Assembly (NCBI RefSeq): GCF_000225525.1
Contig: NZ_AGBF01000001.1
Span: 124,001-188,000, forward strand
Origin: Streptomyces zinciresistens K42
GTDB lineage: Bacteria; Actinomycetota; Actinomycetes; Streptomycetales; Streptomycetaceae
Direction of reading: 5' to 3'
DNA length: 64,000 nucleotides
How positions within the stretch are numbered: the first letter of the stretch is position 1; each line of letters opens with the position of its first letter. The position numbers were made by a program, and so were the translations under genes. The notes beneath the pieces are model-generated. The model saw only the letters and a list, made by a program, of their open reading frames with translations. It was not told the DNA's origin and searched no databases. Shown piece after piece: positions 53,193 to 62,236 of this stretch.

Positions 53193-54634
53193 GAAGGTTC
53201 TCCCGCAGGCGAGTTGGCTTCGTGCTCGGCGCGCAGGCGGGCCAGCGTCCGGTGGCCCCGCTCGACCAGCTCCGGATCGCCGTGGGCGGCACCGAACTGG
53301 ATGCCGCTCACCGCATCGAGCGCCGTGTCGATGACCAGGCGGGCTTCCTCGGCAGCCGTCAGGGGCCTGCCGTACCCGGCCATGAACGCCTCATACAGGT
53401 CAGGCCGGTTGGCCCAGGCGTCGGACAGACGGACCAGGTCGCGCACCGCGGGACCCGGTTCGCTCCGCTCCAGATCGATCACGGCCACGCTGTCCTCGGA
53501 GTCCTCGGAGTCATGGGGGGTGTCGGCGTCGTCGTGCAGGATGTTGCGGAGCTGGAAGTCGCCGTGGGTCTCCACCCACTCCAGTGGCGCCAGGTCCTCG
53601 GCCTGGCGGACCAGCTCACGAACGAACTCCTCATCACCCGGGACGAGATGAGGGCGCGCCGCTTCCAGGTGCCGGTCGGCCTTGGCGACGGCCGGGCCGC
53701 TGCCTGCGGGAGCCGGCCGCGGAGGCGAGGCCTCATGGATACGGCGCGCCAGCACACCAATCTGGCGGAAGACCTCCCGCTCCCGAGCCGGGACGAGGAT
53801 CCTGCCGTGCAGGGGCCGGCCGGGCAGCGCGGTGATCACGACGGCCCGCAGTTCCCCGTCGGCGGCCACCAGCCGGGGCGCGGCCGAACCCAGAGATCCG
53901 GCCCAGGTCCGCAGCGCCCGGACCTCCCGGTCATGGAACTTGTCGTTCTGATGGGCTTTCACGTACCAGGTGCCGCCGGCGGCACCCCGCACACGCCAGA
54001 CGCGGCTGTTCTCCCTTGTCCATGAGGTGTCGGTCCACTCACTGATCCGGCCCACCGCGCGCTGCGCGAAGGCCTCGAGCGCAGCATCGGGACGGGTGCC
54101 GCGGTCCGGGCCGGTCGCGTCCGGGACCAGGCGCAGACGGTCAGCGCCGGGGTCGTAGGCGATGGCGTCACCGGACATTTGGAAGTGCACGGCGATCCTG
54201 GCACCGGCCCGGTAGGCGTCCAGGCCGGCACGGCAGTACGCCACCATCCCGTGCGGCAGTGCGTCCAGCCGCGCCCACATCATCGCGTCGCACACGTCCT
54301 GCTCGGCGACGTGCGGCTCCCCGAGCCAGTTGCGGACTTCGAAGAAGTAGCCGGTACGCGAGGTGCCGCCTGGGCTGCGGTGGTGCACGACGACGGCTCC
54401 CCGTACGTTGGCCGGGGCGATGACGACGCCGGTCTCCTCCCGTGCCTCACGCACCAGAGCGTCGACGACGTCTTCGTGCGGGCCGTCCAGGTGCCCGGAC
54501 GGCAGGTGCCACAGCCCGGCCGCATACACCTGCCCGGCCCGCCGCGACAGCAAGACCTCCAGCCCCTGTGCTGCCTCGCGCAGCAGCATCAGATGAACGT
54601 CCACCGGTTCGGTGTGCCGCTGCCCCGGGTTCAC
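53189..54634 (-). CDS. NUDIX - phosphotransferase fusion
   Basis: A 481-residue protein. Residues about 8-150 are a NUDIX domain (SGHLDGPHEDVVDALVREA then REETGV). Residues about 190-470 are an APH-fold kinase with WYVKAH (likely ATP lysine), ETHGDFQLRNIL as catalytic loop and VAVIDLERSE with the metal Asp. GTG start overlaps the stop of the methyltransferase gene. Hydrolysing a nucleoside diphosphate derivative and phosphorylating a related molecule would be opposite or consecutive steps; which one is unknown. Confidence 0.86.
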   Translation of the reverse strand: MNPGQRHTEPVDVHLMLLREAAQGLEVLLSRRAGQVYAAGLWHLPSGHLDGPHEDVVDALVREAREETGVVIAPANVRGAVVVHHRSPGGTSRTGYFFEVRNWLGEPHVAEQDVCDAMMWARLDALPHGMVAYCRAGLDAYRAGARIAVHFQMSGDAIAYDPGADRLRLVPDATGPDRGTRPDAALEAFAQRAVGRISEWTDTSWTRENSRVWRVRGAAGGTWYVKAHQNDKFHDREVRALRTWAGSLGSAAPRLVAADGELRAVVITALPGRPLHGRILVPAREREVFRQIGVLARRIHEASPPRPAPAGSGPAVAKADRHLEAARPHLVPGDEEFVRELVRQAEDLAPLEWVETHGDFQLRNILHDDADTPHDSEDSEDSVAVIDLERSEPGPAVRDLVRLSDAWANRPDLYEAFMAGYGRPLTAAEEARLVIDTALDAVSGIQFGAAHGDPELVERGHRTLARLRAEHEANSPAGEPS

Positions 54635-55491
54635 CGCGCTCCTCCGCCGCGCCGGGCGAGGAGGACCGTGAAGACGGCGTGCTCCGTGAGGGATCCACCG
54701 CAGGCGTGGGAGTCGAGCAGCGTCCGGGCCTCGTCCTCGAAGGCGGCGTGCCGCTCACCGAAGAGCTCCGGGCTCGCGAAGGACGTGCTGCGCAGGTAGC
54801 CGATCACGTCCTTCGGCGCCCAGGCACGGTCCACGGAGTAGGGGTGCTCGGTGACGTCATTCCACGCCGATGCGGCGAGGTCCTCCTCGTACGAGCGGTC
54901 AGGCTCACGGTAGGCGGCATCGGTGCCGGCCCGGCGCTCGGCGCCCAGGTAGTGCTGGATGAGTTCGCGCAGAGCCCGGGTCCAGTCCGCCTCGTAGGTC
55001 CACAGGCTGCCGTCTCCCATGATCGCGACGGCAGCGTCCGGTGCGGCCACCTGGTCCGCCATCGCCAGCACCGCTGGACGGTCCATCCAGTGGAACGCCC
55101 CGCAGCAGGTGATCAGGTCCGGGGCGTGCGCCTCGGCTCCGGGCAGCGGTGCGTACGCGTCGGCCGCGGCGTGGACGAGGCGGAGGGTGCAGCGGCCGAG
55201 AACCGGCGCGAGAGCGTCCTGGGCCTGGTCCAGCATCTGCTGGCTGACGTCGACCGCCTCGATGTGCGCCAACCCGGGTGCGGCGGACAGGAGCGCTCGG
55301 GGCACCTGCCCGGTGCCTGTGCCCAGGTCCAGGAGGGCCGGGTTCGGCCGGCCCTGCAGTACGCCGGCCAGCAGTTCGGCCGCGGCCGTCGGAACACCGG
55401 GCCGGTAGCGCTCGTAGTCGGGGGCCGCAGCCCCGAACAGGGCTGGCTGCTCCGGCGTGCGGCCTGGAGAGGACGTGTGGGGACCGGTCAC
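54631..55491 (-). CDS. Class I SAM-dependent methyltransferase
   Basis: A 286-residue methyltransferase with LLDLGTGTGQVPRAL as SAM site, IEAVDVSQQML as strand 2, and CCGAFHWMDRP as the post-II region, typical of the UbiE/trans-aconitate methyltransferase-like group. GTG 55491 overlaps the PCMT stop and has AAGGAG seven bases upstream. Acceptor unknown. Confidence 0.86.
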   Translation of the reverse strand: MTGPHTSSPGRTPEQPALFGAAAPDYERYRPGVPTAAAELLAGVLQGRPNPALLDLGTGTGQVPRALLSAAPGLAHIEAVDVSQQMLDQAQDALAPVLGRCTLRLVHAAADAYAPLPGAEAHAPDLITCCGAFHWMDRPAVLAMADQVAAPDAAVAIMGDGSLWTYEADWTRALRELIQHYLGAERRAGTDAAYREPDRSYEEDLAASAWNDVTEHPYSVDRAWAPKDVIGYLRSTSFASPELFGERHAAFEDEARTLLDSHACGGSLTEHAVFTVLLARRGGGAR

Positions 55492-56768
55492 GAGGCAACT
55501 CCTTGAGCAGCTGGGCGGGGGACTGGCAGGTGCCAGGTCAAGCCGCCGCACGGCGACGTGACGCGCTGCCCGCCGTCCGGGGCGATGACGAGGCCGTAGC
55601 GGTCGGGCGAGCCTGCCGCCCGCCATCGAACGGCGAGGTCTTGGATTTCCTTCCAGATGTCGCGCGGCCCTTGGATGGTCACGTTCCACCGCGTCGCGCC
55701 GGTCGGCTCGACCCGCAGCCAGGATCCGCAGCCGGGCGCCCCGATCACCAGGTGGTCGGCGCCGAAGTCTCGCACTAGCCCGCCGAGTAGGTGGTCGGCC
55801 GCGAGCCACAGGCCCCGGTCGCTGTCGGCCGGCGGGCTCAGCTTGCTCCGCTGCGTCCAGGTGCCCGGCTCGGCGGCGATACGCTGCCGGAACTCCTCGC
55901 TGAGCCAGATCCTCTCCAGATCACGGCCGGCCTGGTGGGCAAACTCCACGGCCCGCAGCTCCGCCCGGATCTGCCCGTCGGCGGTGCGCTCGACGATCGC
56001 AAGGGCGGGCCACGACGGGGAGGCTGTGGTCACATGCGCCAGCAGCCGCCCCCCGGGCGCGAGCTGCGCGACCAGGGCGGGCGGTACGTGATCGACCGTG
56101 TACGAGATGAGAATCCTGTCGAACATCCGCCCTGGCACGCCCTGTTCACCAGCGCCACACACCACCTCGGGCCGGAAGCCGAGGTCGCCAAGCCGCAGCG
56201 TGGCCGCTTCGACGAGGTGCTGGTCCCGGTCGAGGGTGACCACTCCCTGGTCGCCGCACACCTGGCAGGCCACTGCGGCCGTCACCCCCGCGCCCGTGCC
56301 GACGTCCAGCACCCGCTGACCGGGGCGCAGATCCAGCTCCTCCAAGAGCGTGGTGGTCAGGCTCATCAGCGTGGCCGCCGACGTGATCGACGCGCCCGAC
56401 CGCGAGCCGCGTACTCGTTCCACCAGCCGTTCCCCGTTGTGCTGGACGAGCACGCTGGCCCCGCCGTACAGAATCCCGAGCAGCTCGGGCCGGTCTTGCG
56501 GCTCCGCCCAGTCCAACAGGTCCCAACGGCCCGGCCTTTCCTCCCGGGCGTTGCGACGCACGTAGGCCTGCGGCATCAGTCGCTCACGAGGAAGCACCAG
56601 CAGCGCATCGCGCACGGGCCCCGCGCCCAGCGCGCCTTCCGCTTCGAGACGGGTGACCATCGTCGCCCGCGCGGCCGCTGTGTCCACGGCCGCGTCCCCA
56701 TCGGCTGGCTGCGCCTCCTGCCTTGCGCCCGGGCCGGACTGTGCCGGGCTCGTGTCCAGGGTGCTCAC
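55488..56768 (-). CDS. Protein-L-isoaspartate O-methyltransferase-like protein
   Basis: A 426-residue PCMT-type methyltransferase. The N-terminal VLPRERLMPQAYV stands in place of the usual PRHxFVP. The SAM site is VLDVGTGAGVTAAVA, with VVTLDRDQHLV downstream. The C-terminal 150 residues are an extension with the Trp/Gly-rich features seen in natural-product PCMTs. It starts at a GTG three bases after the NUDIX stop. It is the third PCMT-type domain in the window. With the ABC exporter nearby, a peptide-modifying role is conceivable. Confidence 0.82.
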   Translation of the reverse strand: MSTLDTSPAQSGPGARQEAQPADGDAAVDTAAARATMVTRLEAEGALGAGPVRDALLVLPRERLMPQAYVRRNAREERPGRWDLLDWAEPQDRPELLGILYGGASVLVQHNGERLVERVRGSRSGASITSAATLMSLTTTLLEELDLRPGQRVLDVGTGAGVTAAVACQVCGDQGVVTLDRDQHLVEAATLRLGDLGFRPEVVCGAGEQGVPGRMFDRILISYTVDHVPPALVAQLAPGGRLLAHVTTASPSWPALAIVERTADGQIRAELRAVEFAHQAGRDLERIWLSEEFRQRIAAEPGTWTQRSKLSPPADSDRGLWLAADHLLGGLVRDFGADHLVIGAPGCGSWLRVEPTGATRWNVTIQGPRDIWKEIQDLAVRWRAAGSPDRYGLVIAPDGGQRVTSPCGGLTWHLPVPRPAAQGVAS

Positions 56769-56771
56769 CGC

Positions 56772-57329
56772 CTACTCGCCCCATCCCGTCTCCGAGTACA
56801 GACGCCCGGCGACAATCCCTTCGATCGCCACTCGGCTGTACGGCACCACGGCGGCGGGAAGATCCGTCGGGTCCCACCACCGCCACTCCACGCACCGGTC
56901 GGGCTCCAGGAGCCTCGGGGTGCCAGACCAGGAGTGGGCTCTGAACACGAGTCCGATGCGCGGCCGCGCAGTCGGCGAGTCGCTGTGGTGGATTACGTGT
57001 ACGAGCTCGACGCTGTCGGGATCGACGAGCAGACCTGCCTCTTCCTCCGCCTCTCTGACCAGGCATCTGATCGCGGCCTCTCGCTCACAGTGCCCGGCCA
57101 GGAAGTGCCACTCGTTCGCCCCGAACTTGGAGTCGGGGTGTCGCAGACCCAGCAGGATCTGTCCGTGCGAGTTCTGGAGGTAGAGGTGGACTCCGATGAT
57201 GTGGAGTTCGGTCCCTTCGGGCGCCTCGTCACACGGCCGACCAGCGGCGGACGGAGCGTCGCGTTCCTGAGGATGCCCGTCCGGCGCGGTGTCGACGACC
57301 GTCCGGACGTGGGTGCGGGTGGGCGGCAC
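56772..57329 (-). CDS. NUDIX hydrolase
   Basis: A 185-residue single-domain NUDIX protein. The box reads AGHCEREAAIRCLVREAEEE followed by AGL, with the REUxEE core intact. The N-terminal 40 residues are an extension without structure cues. GTG start, AGAAGG about nine bases upstream. It lies between the ABC transporter and the PCMT gene. Confidence 0.83.
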   Translation of the reverse strand: MPPTRTHVRTVVDTAPDGHPQERDAPSAAGRPCDEAPEGTELHIIGVHLYLQNSHGQILLGLRHPDSKFGANEWHFLAGHCEREAAIRCLVREAEEEAGLLVDPDSVELVHVIHHSDSPTARPRIGLVFRAHSWSGTPRLLEPDRCVEWRWWDPTDLPAAVVPYSRVAIEGIVAGRLYSETGWGE

Positions 57330-57466
57330 GCTGGTTCCTTACCTTCTCGGGGAGGCTGGGGGGGGAGGCTTCTGTCCAGGTCGGCGGACCGTAGACACCT
57401 GGACACGGGTGAGACGGTCATCGGGCTCGTCAGCCGTCCGCCGGGGGGGACGGGCAAAGGGTGGCG

Positions 57467-59464
57467 TCATGTGTCCGCGATCTTGGTGGCCTGGTAGCCG
57501 GCGGCCTGAAGGGCGAACATCGCGGCGTACTCGCCCTTGAGGGTGAGCAGCTCCTGGTGTGTGCCGGACTCGATGATCTTGCCGTTGTCGAAGACGTAGA
57601 TGTGGTCGCAGTCGATGACGGACGCGAGCCGGTGCGAGATGAGCACGGTGATCCGGTCGGGGCGGCGCTTGCCGCGCAGTACCGTCTGGTAGACGGCGTG
57701 TTCAGCACGCGGGTCCATGCTGGCCGTGGGCTCGTCCAGCAGCAGCACCGGAGCATCCTTGTATTCGCCGCGGCCCACCGCGACCTTCGCCCACATGCCC
57801 GCTGACAGCTCTTGGCCGCCGCGGAAGCGCTTGGACAGCGTGGCGGACCAGGTGCCCGGAAGGCCGGCGATGACCTGGTCGGCCCCGGAAGCGACAACGG
57901 CGTCGAGGACGCGCTGAGGTTCCGCCCTGGTCAGGGTCCCTCTGGAGACAGTGATGTTGGACAGGGCGGAGAAGGGGTACCGGGTCGGATCTTGCAGGAC
58001 CGAGGCGACCTGGGCCTGTAGGGATTCCGTGTCGTAGTGCGTTGTGGGCACGTCGTCCCATCGGATCTCGCCGTCCGTGGGGTCGTACAGGCCGGCCAGC
58101 AGTTTCGAGCAGGTGCTCTTTCCTGATCCGTTGGCTCCGACGAAGGCGACCGTCTGCCCGGCGTGCAGAGTCAGGCTGATCCCGGCGAGAGCGGGTGTGT
58201 CCTTGCCGGGGTAGGTGTAGTGCACGTCCTCGAGGGTGATGGTCGTGATGGTGTCGGGGGCCGCGACGCCGGTTCGGCGCGGCAGCAGGCTTCGGCAGCG
58301 TTGCTGATGTTCCAGCAGGTCTCCCACCCACAGGCTGGTCTCGTACAGCAGGTGGGCGACGTCCACAACGCGGGTCATGGACGAGCGGGCACTCTGCAGT
58401 GCCAGGACGGCGCCCGCGCCGGCGGCCAGCGGCAGCCAGCCGTGGATCAGCATCAGGCCGAGAACCACGTAGGTGATGCCGGTGCCGATTCCCCCGGCGC
58501 TCCTGCCGATCAGGGACATGCGGGCCTCGGCGAGGTTCAACCGGATGTCCTCGGCGGTGATCTGCTCGGTGAGCCGGGCGTGCTCGTCCAGCAGTGCCCG
58601 CTGGGCGGTGTGGGAGCGCAATTCGGCTGCCGTGTCGCGGTCCAGCATCAGCCACGAGAACACGTCGGTGCGCCGGGACATCTCGTTGAAGCGGCGGAAG
58701 CTGTGGAACCGGGCCTTCGCCGACTTCACCGCGGCCGCGCCGACGGGCAGGACGGACAGCGGCAGCAGGAGCAACAGCAGCGGATGCAGGACAGCAAGGA
58801 CGCTCGCGGTGCCGACGAGTACGAGCGCGGCAGCGGCGAGCGTCACGACGTGACCGACGATCTGCCGTGCGTAGTGCAGCCCTTGGTTGCGGGCTCGGTA
58901 GCACTCGTCCTGCCAGGTCGGACTGTCGACCGCCTCGAGCTTCACATGTGAGGTGAGGCGGTAGAAGTCGCGCTCCAGGGCGGCCCGGATCAGAGGAGTT
59001 AGCTTCCCCTGCGCGACCGTGACTCCGTACTCGAGCGCCGCGCGCAGGGACAACAGGACGACAACGAGCAGCAGTTGTGGTGCAGCCGCGCGCACCCGGT
59101 CTGGGGTGGGGCCATCGGCGAAGATGTGCTGCGCCACCCCCACCGTGGCGACGAGCCCGAAGGCGGACAGGACGGCCGAGGCGGTCTGCAGCAACACCAG
59201 GGCGACGGTTGCCGTCCGGTTCGCCCGCCAGGCGAAGCCGCCGACCTGCCGCACGGTGCGGGGCAGCTCGCCCAGGATCTGCCACACGCTGGCACGGGCG
59301 GCCGCGCCCTGGTGCAGCAGCCACCAGGCCTCGACCATCTCCTCCTCGTCCCCGTTCTGCACGATGCTGGACGTCGTGGCGGGCGGTGGTGGGAGGACTT
59401 CGGCGCGCGGGCGCGGCACCTCGGCCGCTGCCTCGCCGTTTTCGACCTCGGTCTGTTCACTCAT
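57467..59464 (-). CDS. ABC transporter, fused permease and ATPase (exporter type)
   Basis: A 665-residue half-transporter. An acidic N-terminus of about 60 residues precedes six likely membrane helices (about 80-390) and an ATPase domain (about 410-660). Walker A is GANGSGKST and Walker B is LLLDEPTASMD. The H-loop is LISHRL. The signature reads GGQELSAGM instead of LSGGQ. ATG at 59464 has GGGAGG upstream. Exporters of this shape with a GGxELS signature region occur in actinobacterial peptide natural-product clusters. It is the only transporter in the long gene run, and the natural candidate to export its product. Confidence 0.88.
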   Translation of the reverse strand: MSEQTEVENGEAAAEVPRPRAEVLPPPPATTSSIVQNGDEEEMVEAWWLLHQGAAARASVWQILGELPRTVRQVGGFAWRANRTATVALVLLQTASAVLSAFGLVATVGVAQHIFADGPTPDRVRAAAPQLLLVVVLLSLRAALEYGVTVAQGKLTPLIRAALERDFYRLTSHVKLEAVDSPTWQDECYRARNQGLHYARQIVGHVVTLAAAALVLVGTASVLAVLHPLLLLLLPLSVLPVGAAAVKSAKARFHSFRRFNEMSRRTDVFSWLMLDRDTAAELRSHTAQRALLDEHARLTEQITAEDIRLNLAEARMSLIGRSAGGIGTGITYVVLGLMLIHGWLPLAAGAGAVLALQSARSSMTRVVDVAHLLYETSLWVGDLLEHQQRCRSLLPRRTGVAAPDTITTITLEDVHYTYPGKDTPALAGISLTLHAGQTVAFVGANGSGKSTCSKLLAGLYDPTDGEIRWDDVPTTHYDTESLQAQVASVLQDPTRYPFSALSNITVSRGTLTRAEPQRVLDAVVASGADQVIAGLPGTWSATLSKRFRGGQELSAGMWAKVAVGRGEYKDAPVLLLDEPTASMDPRAEHAVYQTVLRGKRRPDRITVLISHRLASVIDCDHIYVFDNGKIIESGTHQELLTLKGEYAAMFALQAAGYQATKIADT

Positions 59465-59667
59465 CGCCGCCTCCCGACGGATTCGCCTGCCGCGGCGCCA
59501 GCCGGCACCGGAAGCGACGTGCAGGGCGCCGTCCGCGGGCGCGCTGCGCACGATCTCCTTCTCAAGGCCAGCGGCCACGTCCCGGCGTGCTGCCGTGTGG
59601 AGCGGGGCACCGGCCGGGGGCGAGGGGAGGGGGTATCGAGGCCGGGAGCGGAAGATTCGGGGGCGTG
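59461..59667 (-). CDS. Possible small ORF overlapping the ABC transporter start
   Basis: A frame of 68 codons from ATG 59667, with GGAGG about eleven bases upstream, ending in an ATGA overlap with the ABC transporter. The product is Pro/Arg/Ala-rich and its codon use is only fair. The transporter's own frame is also open here, which makes the call doubtful. It is noted because a peptide gene next to the exporter would be expected in a RiPP cluster. Confidence 0.2.
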   Translation of the reverse strand, partial: HAPESSAPGLDTPSPRPRPVPRSTRQHAGTWPLALRRRSCAARPRTAPCTSLPVPAGAAAGESVGRRR

Positions 59668-59761
59668 CATGGTGAGGACTGCCTCCAGCAGGTGACGGTA
59701 CGGGGCGCGGCGTCGGAACGGGCGGGGGCGCTCCTTGCTGCGGACGGGCCGAACGGACAGG

Positions 59762-60652
59762 TCAGAGCAGTCGGGCACTCACCCGCTCGAGGATGGTCAC
59801 CGCCCGGGCGATCTCGGCACCGTCGTTGTTGCGGTGCGCCCACTGCAGGTCGTCGAGGGCGGCCAGCACCGAGTAGGCGTCCAGGGCACGGGCCTCGTCA
59901 GCGGAGAAATCGCGGCCGTACCCCGCTTGGCACGCGGTCTGGAGATGAGGTTGCGATGGCCATGTGTCGGCGGCCAGCCACACGAAGTCCTCGACCGCTA
60001 TGCCGCTGCCGGACTCCTCGAAGTCGAAGAGCCCGAGGGCTCGCGCCGCCCCGTCCCACTGCCAGTTCCTGGCCTGGAAGTCACCGTGGCGAAATCCGAG
60101 CGGCAGGTAGGGAGCGAGTAGCCGCAGTACCTGTCCGGCCCGCTCAATCCCGCTCCTGTGCCGGTCGGACAGGAGATGAGTGATCTTCGGTACATGGGCG
60201 GCCGCCGCCTCCACCTTTTCGTCGACGTCCGCGATCGCGCGGGCGCGGGCCGCGGGATGGGGGCGCTCCAGCTCGTGCCAACGCCGCAGCAGGCCGCCGG
60301 CGAGCGAATGCACCGTCCGCTCCTGCCCCGTCCGCAGTTTCAGCCCCAGAACCCGGGAGCCCGGCAGCGCCGACGTCATGATCACGCCCAAGCGGGGATC
60401 GGTGTCGAGCAGCCGCGGCGCCCGGCCCGCGCCGAGCGCTGCCGCAGCATGCCGGTAGGCATACACCTCACGCTGGTAGCGGAGCGCGTTCCGGCTCACC
60501 TTGACGTACACGGAGTGCGTCCGCAGGTGCACGCGCCACACCCGCGAGCTGGACCGGCGCGGCCAGGGCGCGTCGGCGATAAACTCCACACCGGGCACCT
60601 TGCGCTTCACCCAGAGGTCCACCTCGGGCGGCATCACCGTGTTTCCGCTCAC
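59762..60652 (-). CDS. Phosphotransferase of APH fold
   Basis: A 296-residue APH-like kinase. HSVYVKVSR contains the likely ATP lysine, FRHGDFQARNW the catalytic loop, and LGLFDFEES the metal-binding Asp. GTG at 60652 has GGAGG seven bases upstream. The open frame upstream to 60769 has poor codon bias and is excluded. Precedes the ABC transporter on the same strand. Confidence 0.82.
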   Translation of the reverse strand: MSGNTVMPPEVDLWVKRKVPGVEFIADAPWPRRSSSRVWRVHLRTHSVYVKVSRNALRYQREVYAYRHAAAALGAGRAPRLLDTDPRLGVIMTSALPGSRVLGLKLRTGQERTVHSLAGGLLRRWHELERPHPAARARAIADVDEKVEAAAAHVPKITHLLSDRHRSGIERAGQVLRLLAPYLPLGFRHGDFQARNWQWDGAARALGLFDFEESGSGIAVEDFVWLAADTWPSQPHLQTACQAGYGRDFSADEARALDAYSVLAALDDLQWAHRNNDGAEIARAVTILERVSARLL

Positions 60653-60995
60653 CGGCCTGCCTCCAGGCGCACGCCTGCCGGAGGAGCCGGGTTGACGGGG
60701 CAACGGCCGCGTTCGAATACCTGGCTGCGCATCCGGTGATCGGGTCTGCACTGCATCGCACCCCTTCATGTCGAACGAATGAGTGGAACACCGGGGGAAA
60801 CGACCCCCTCCGGTGTGGCGTCACGGCCAATTCCGGGCGATCTGTCGCACTGGACTTCGATTCGCGTGGTCTGGCCGTGACGGGGCAAGGGCGGCCTGTG
60901 CCGCAGCCGTCGAACAATCACCCTCGCGGTGGTCGTGTCATCCGATTCGGCGATGGCGTCCGCAGGCCGCCTTGTGCCCCGTCCTTGCCGAGCCG
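60653..60995. other. 343-base intergenic gap with hairpin
   Basis: Separates the phosphotransferase from the EEP gene. It contains an imperfect inverted repeat at about 60787-60815 (ACACCGG..GGG pairing with CCC..CCGGTGT, loop of six), which may end the upstream transcript. A promoter for the genes from 60652 downward probably lies here. No gene seen. Confidence 0.45.
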
Positions 60996-61892
60996 TCAGT
61001 GCGCCGCGGCGAAGGGGGCTCTCAGGGCGTCGATCAGCGCGTCGGCGTCCAGGCACACACGCACGATGTGGTGGTCGGACAGATCGAGGGGGACCTCGAT
61101 CACATCGACCGACACGACGGCCGGCAGCAGCTCCGGCGTGGCGTACACGCGGTCGATCCGCGAGTCCGGCCCGTGCGTGTCACAGGCGTTGACTGTCCGC
61201 GCCACCGCGCCTGCATCCCCGGCCAGGGCTCGATGCCGGGCAACGTCCTGCAGACCAGCGGTGCGCAGCGCTTCGTCCGGGCGCGTATCCATCCGCCGGA
61301 CACCGTCCGCGCCGACGTAGGACCGGTGCAGGCGATGCGGCTGGTCCCGGATTGCTTCCAGTTCCGGCAGAACCGGATCACCGGGAATTCCCGGGACCGG
61401 GTAAGAGTTGTTGTCACCTCCCATGAGCGCAGGCAGGGTGACGGAAGGACCGTCGGGAATCTGCCACTTCTTGTCGGCCCATGTGCTGAGCCACTCTATC
61501 TCGGCAAGCCGATGGGCCGTGCTGGCGTAGTTGAGGTGATAGGACACCGCAACAAGGGGGAGTGCTCGCTCTCCGGCAGGGGTGTACCGCAAGGTCAGTG
61601 CGGTCGGCGGCAGCACGTACGGAAAACTGGTGGACCATTCACGCATGGGCGTGAATTCGGTGCTCGCGAAGATGGCCGTACAACTGGAGGCTCCGAGCCA
61701 GCCTCGCATTCCGAGCAGGTTCTCGGCCTCGGACATGACCTGCTTGCCGTCCTGCCCTGCATCCCACATCTCCTGCCGAAACACCAGGTCCGGGCTCAGG
61801 CGAGCGAGCAGCTGATAACCGTCGCGGCGTCGCGCCGGATCCTTCTTCCCATTGTTCTCAAAATTCCAGCTCAGAGCAGTGATGGCGTTCAT
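60996..61892 (-). CDS. EEP family hydrolase
   Basis: A 298-residue EEP-fold protein. LSWNFENNGK supplies the N-terminal Asn, LVFRQEMW the metal Glu, LMGGDNNSYPV a GDxN variant, SRIDRVYATPEL and LSDHHIVRV the C-terminal motifs. It resembles the EEP protein upstream at 62.2 kb more than that at 42.9 kb (GDxNxYPVP and SDHH are shared). The Arg before Glu in RQE and the doubled Asn in GGDNNS are unusual. Substrate unknown. Confidence 0.8.
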   Translation of the reverse strand: MNAITALSWNFENNGKKDPARRRDGYQLLARLSPDLVFRQEMWDAGQDGKQVMSEAENLLGMRGWLGASSCTAIFASTEFTPMREWSTSFPYVLPPTALTLRYTPAGERALPLVAVSYHLNYASTAHRLAEIEWLSTWADKKWQIPDGPSVTLPALMGGDNNSYPVPGIPGDPVLPELEAIRDQPHRLHRSYVGADGVRRMDTRPDEALRTAGLQDVARHRALAGDAGAVARTVNACDTHGPDSRIDRVYATPELLPAVVSVDVIEVPLDLSDHHIVRVCLDADALIDALRAPFAAAH

Positions 61893-61931
61893 GGTCCCCC
61901 TCTGTTGAGGTCTCGCTTGGCAGGGCAGGAA

Positions 61932-62153
61932 TCAGTTTTCGGGGAGCCTTGTTCGGCGGATGCCTCCGCGCTTGCGGAAGGTCACCCCGGCTTCCTCCAG
62001 GAGCTTGTGTATGAATCCGTAGGAGCGGCCGGAGGCGGCCATGAGGGTGCGGATGCTGGCGTTGTTGTTGTAGTGCTTGGCGAGTTCAGCCGCGTATTCC
62101 ACGCGTGCTTCTCCGACAAGGCGTGTCTTGGGAGCGAGTGGCGTGAGCGCCAT
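61932..62153 (-). CDS. Small helix-turn-helix protein
   Basis: A 73-residue protein of a kind common in Streptomyces. The helix-turn-helix part is ASIRTLMAASGRSYGFIHKL, with a following basic stretch (FRKRGGIRRTRLP). ATG at 62153 has AAAGG eight bases upstream. It lies between two EEP genes and may regulate them, or be a conserved DNA-binding accessory factor. Confidence 0.78.
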   Translation of the reverse strand: MALTPLAPKTRLVGEARVEYAAELAKHYNNNASIRTLMAASGRSYGFIHKLLEEAGVTFRKRGGIRRTRLPEN

Positions 62154-62236
62154 GGTGGGTTGCCTTTCGGTGGCATAGGGACGGAGGCTGCGGGATTCTG
62201 CATGGCAGGCCGGGCACAGGAGAGCTTTCCCGAGAC

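Noticed and set aside
57330..57466. Precursor peptide gene after the ABC transporter
   Set aside because: The only ATG frame here runs out of phase into the NUDIX gene and lacks leader-core features.
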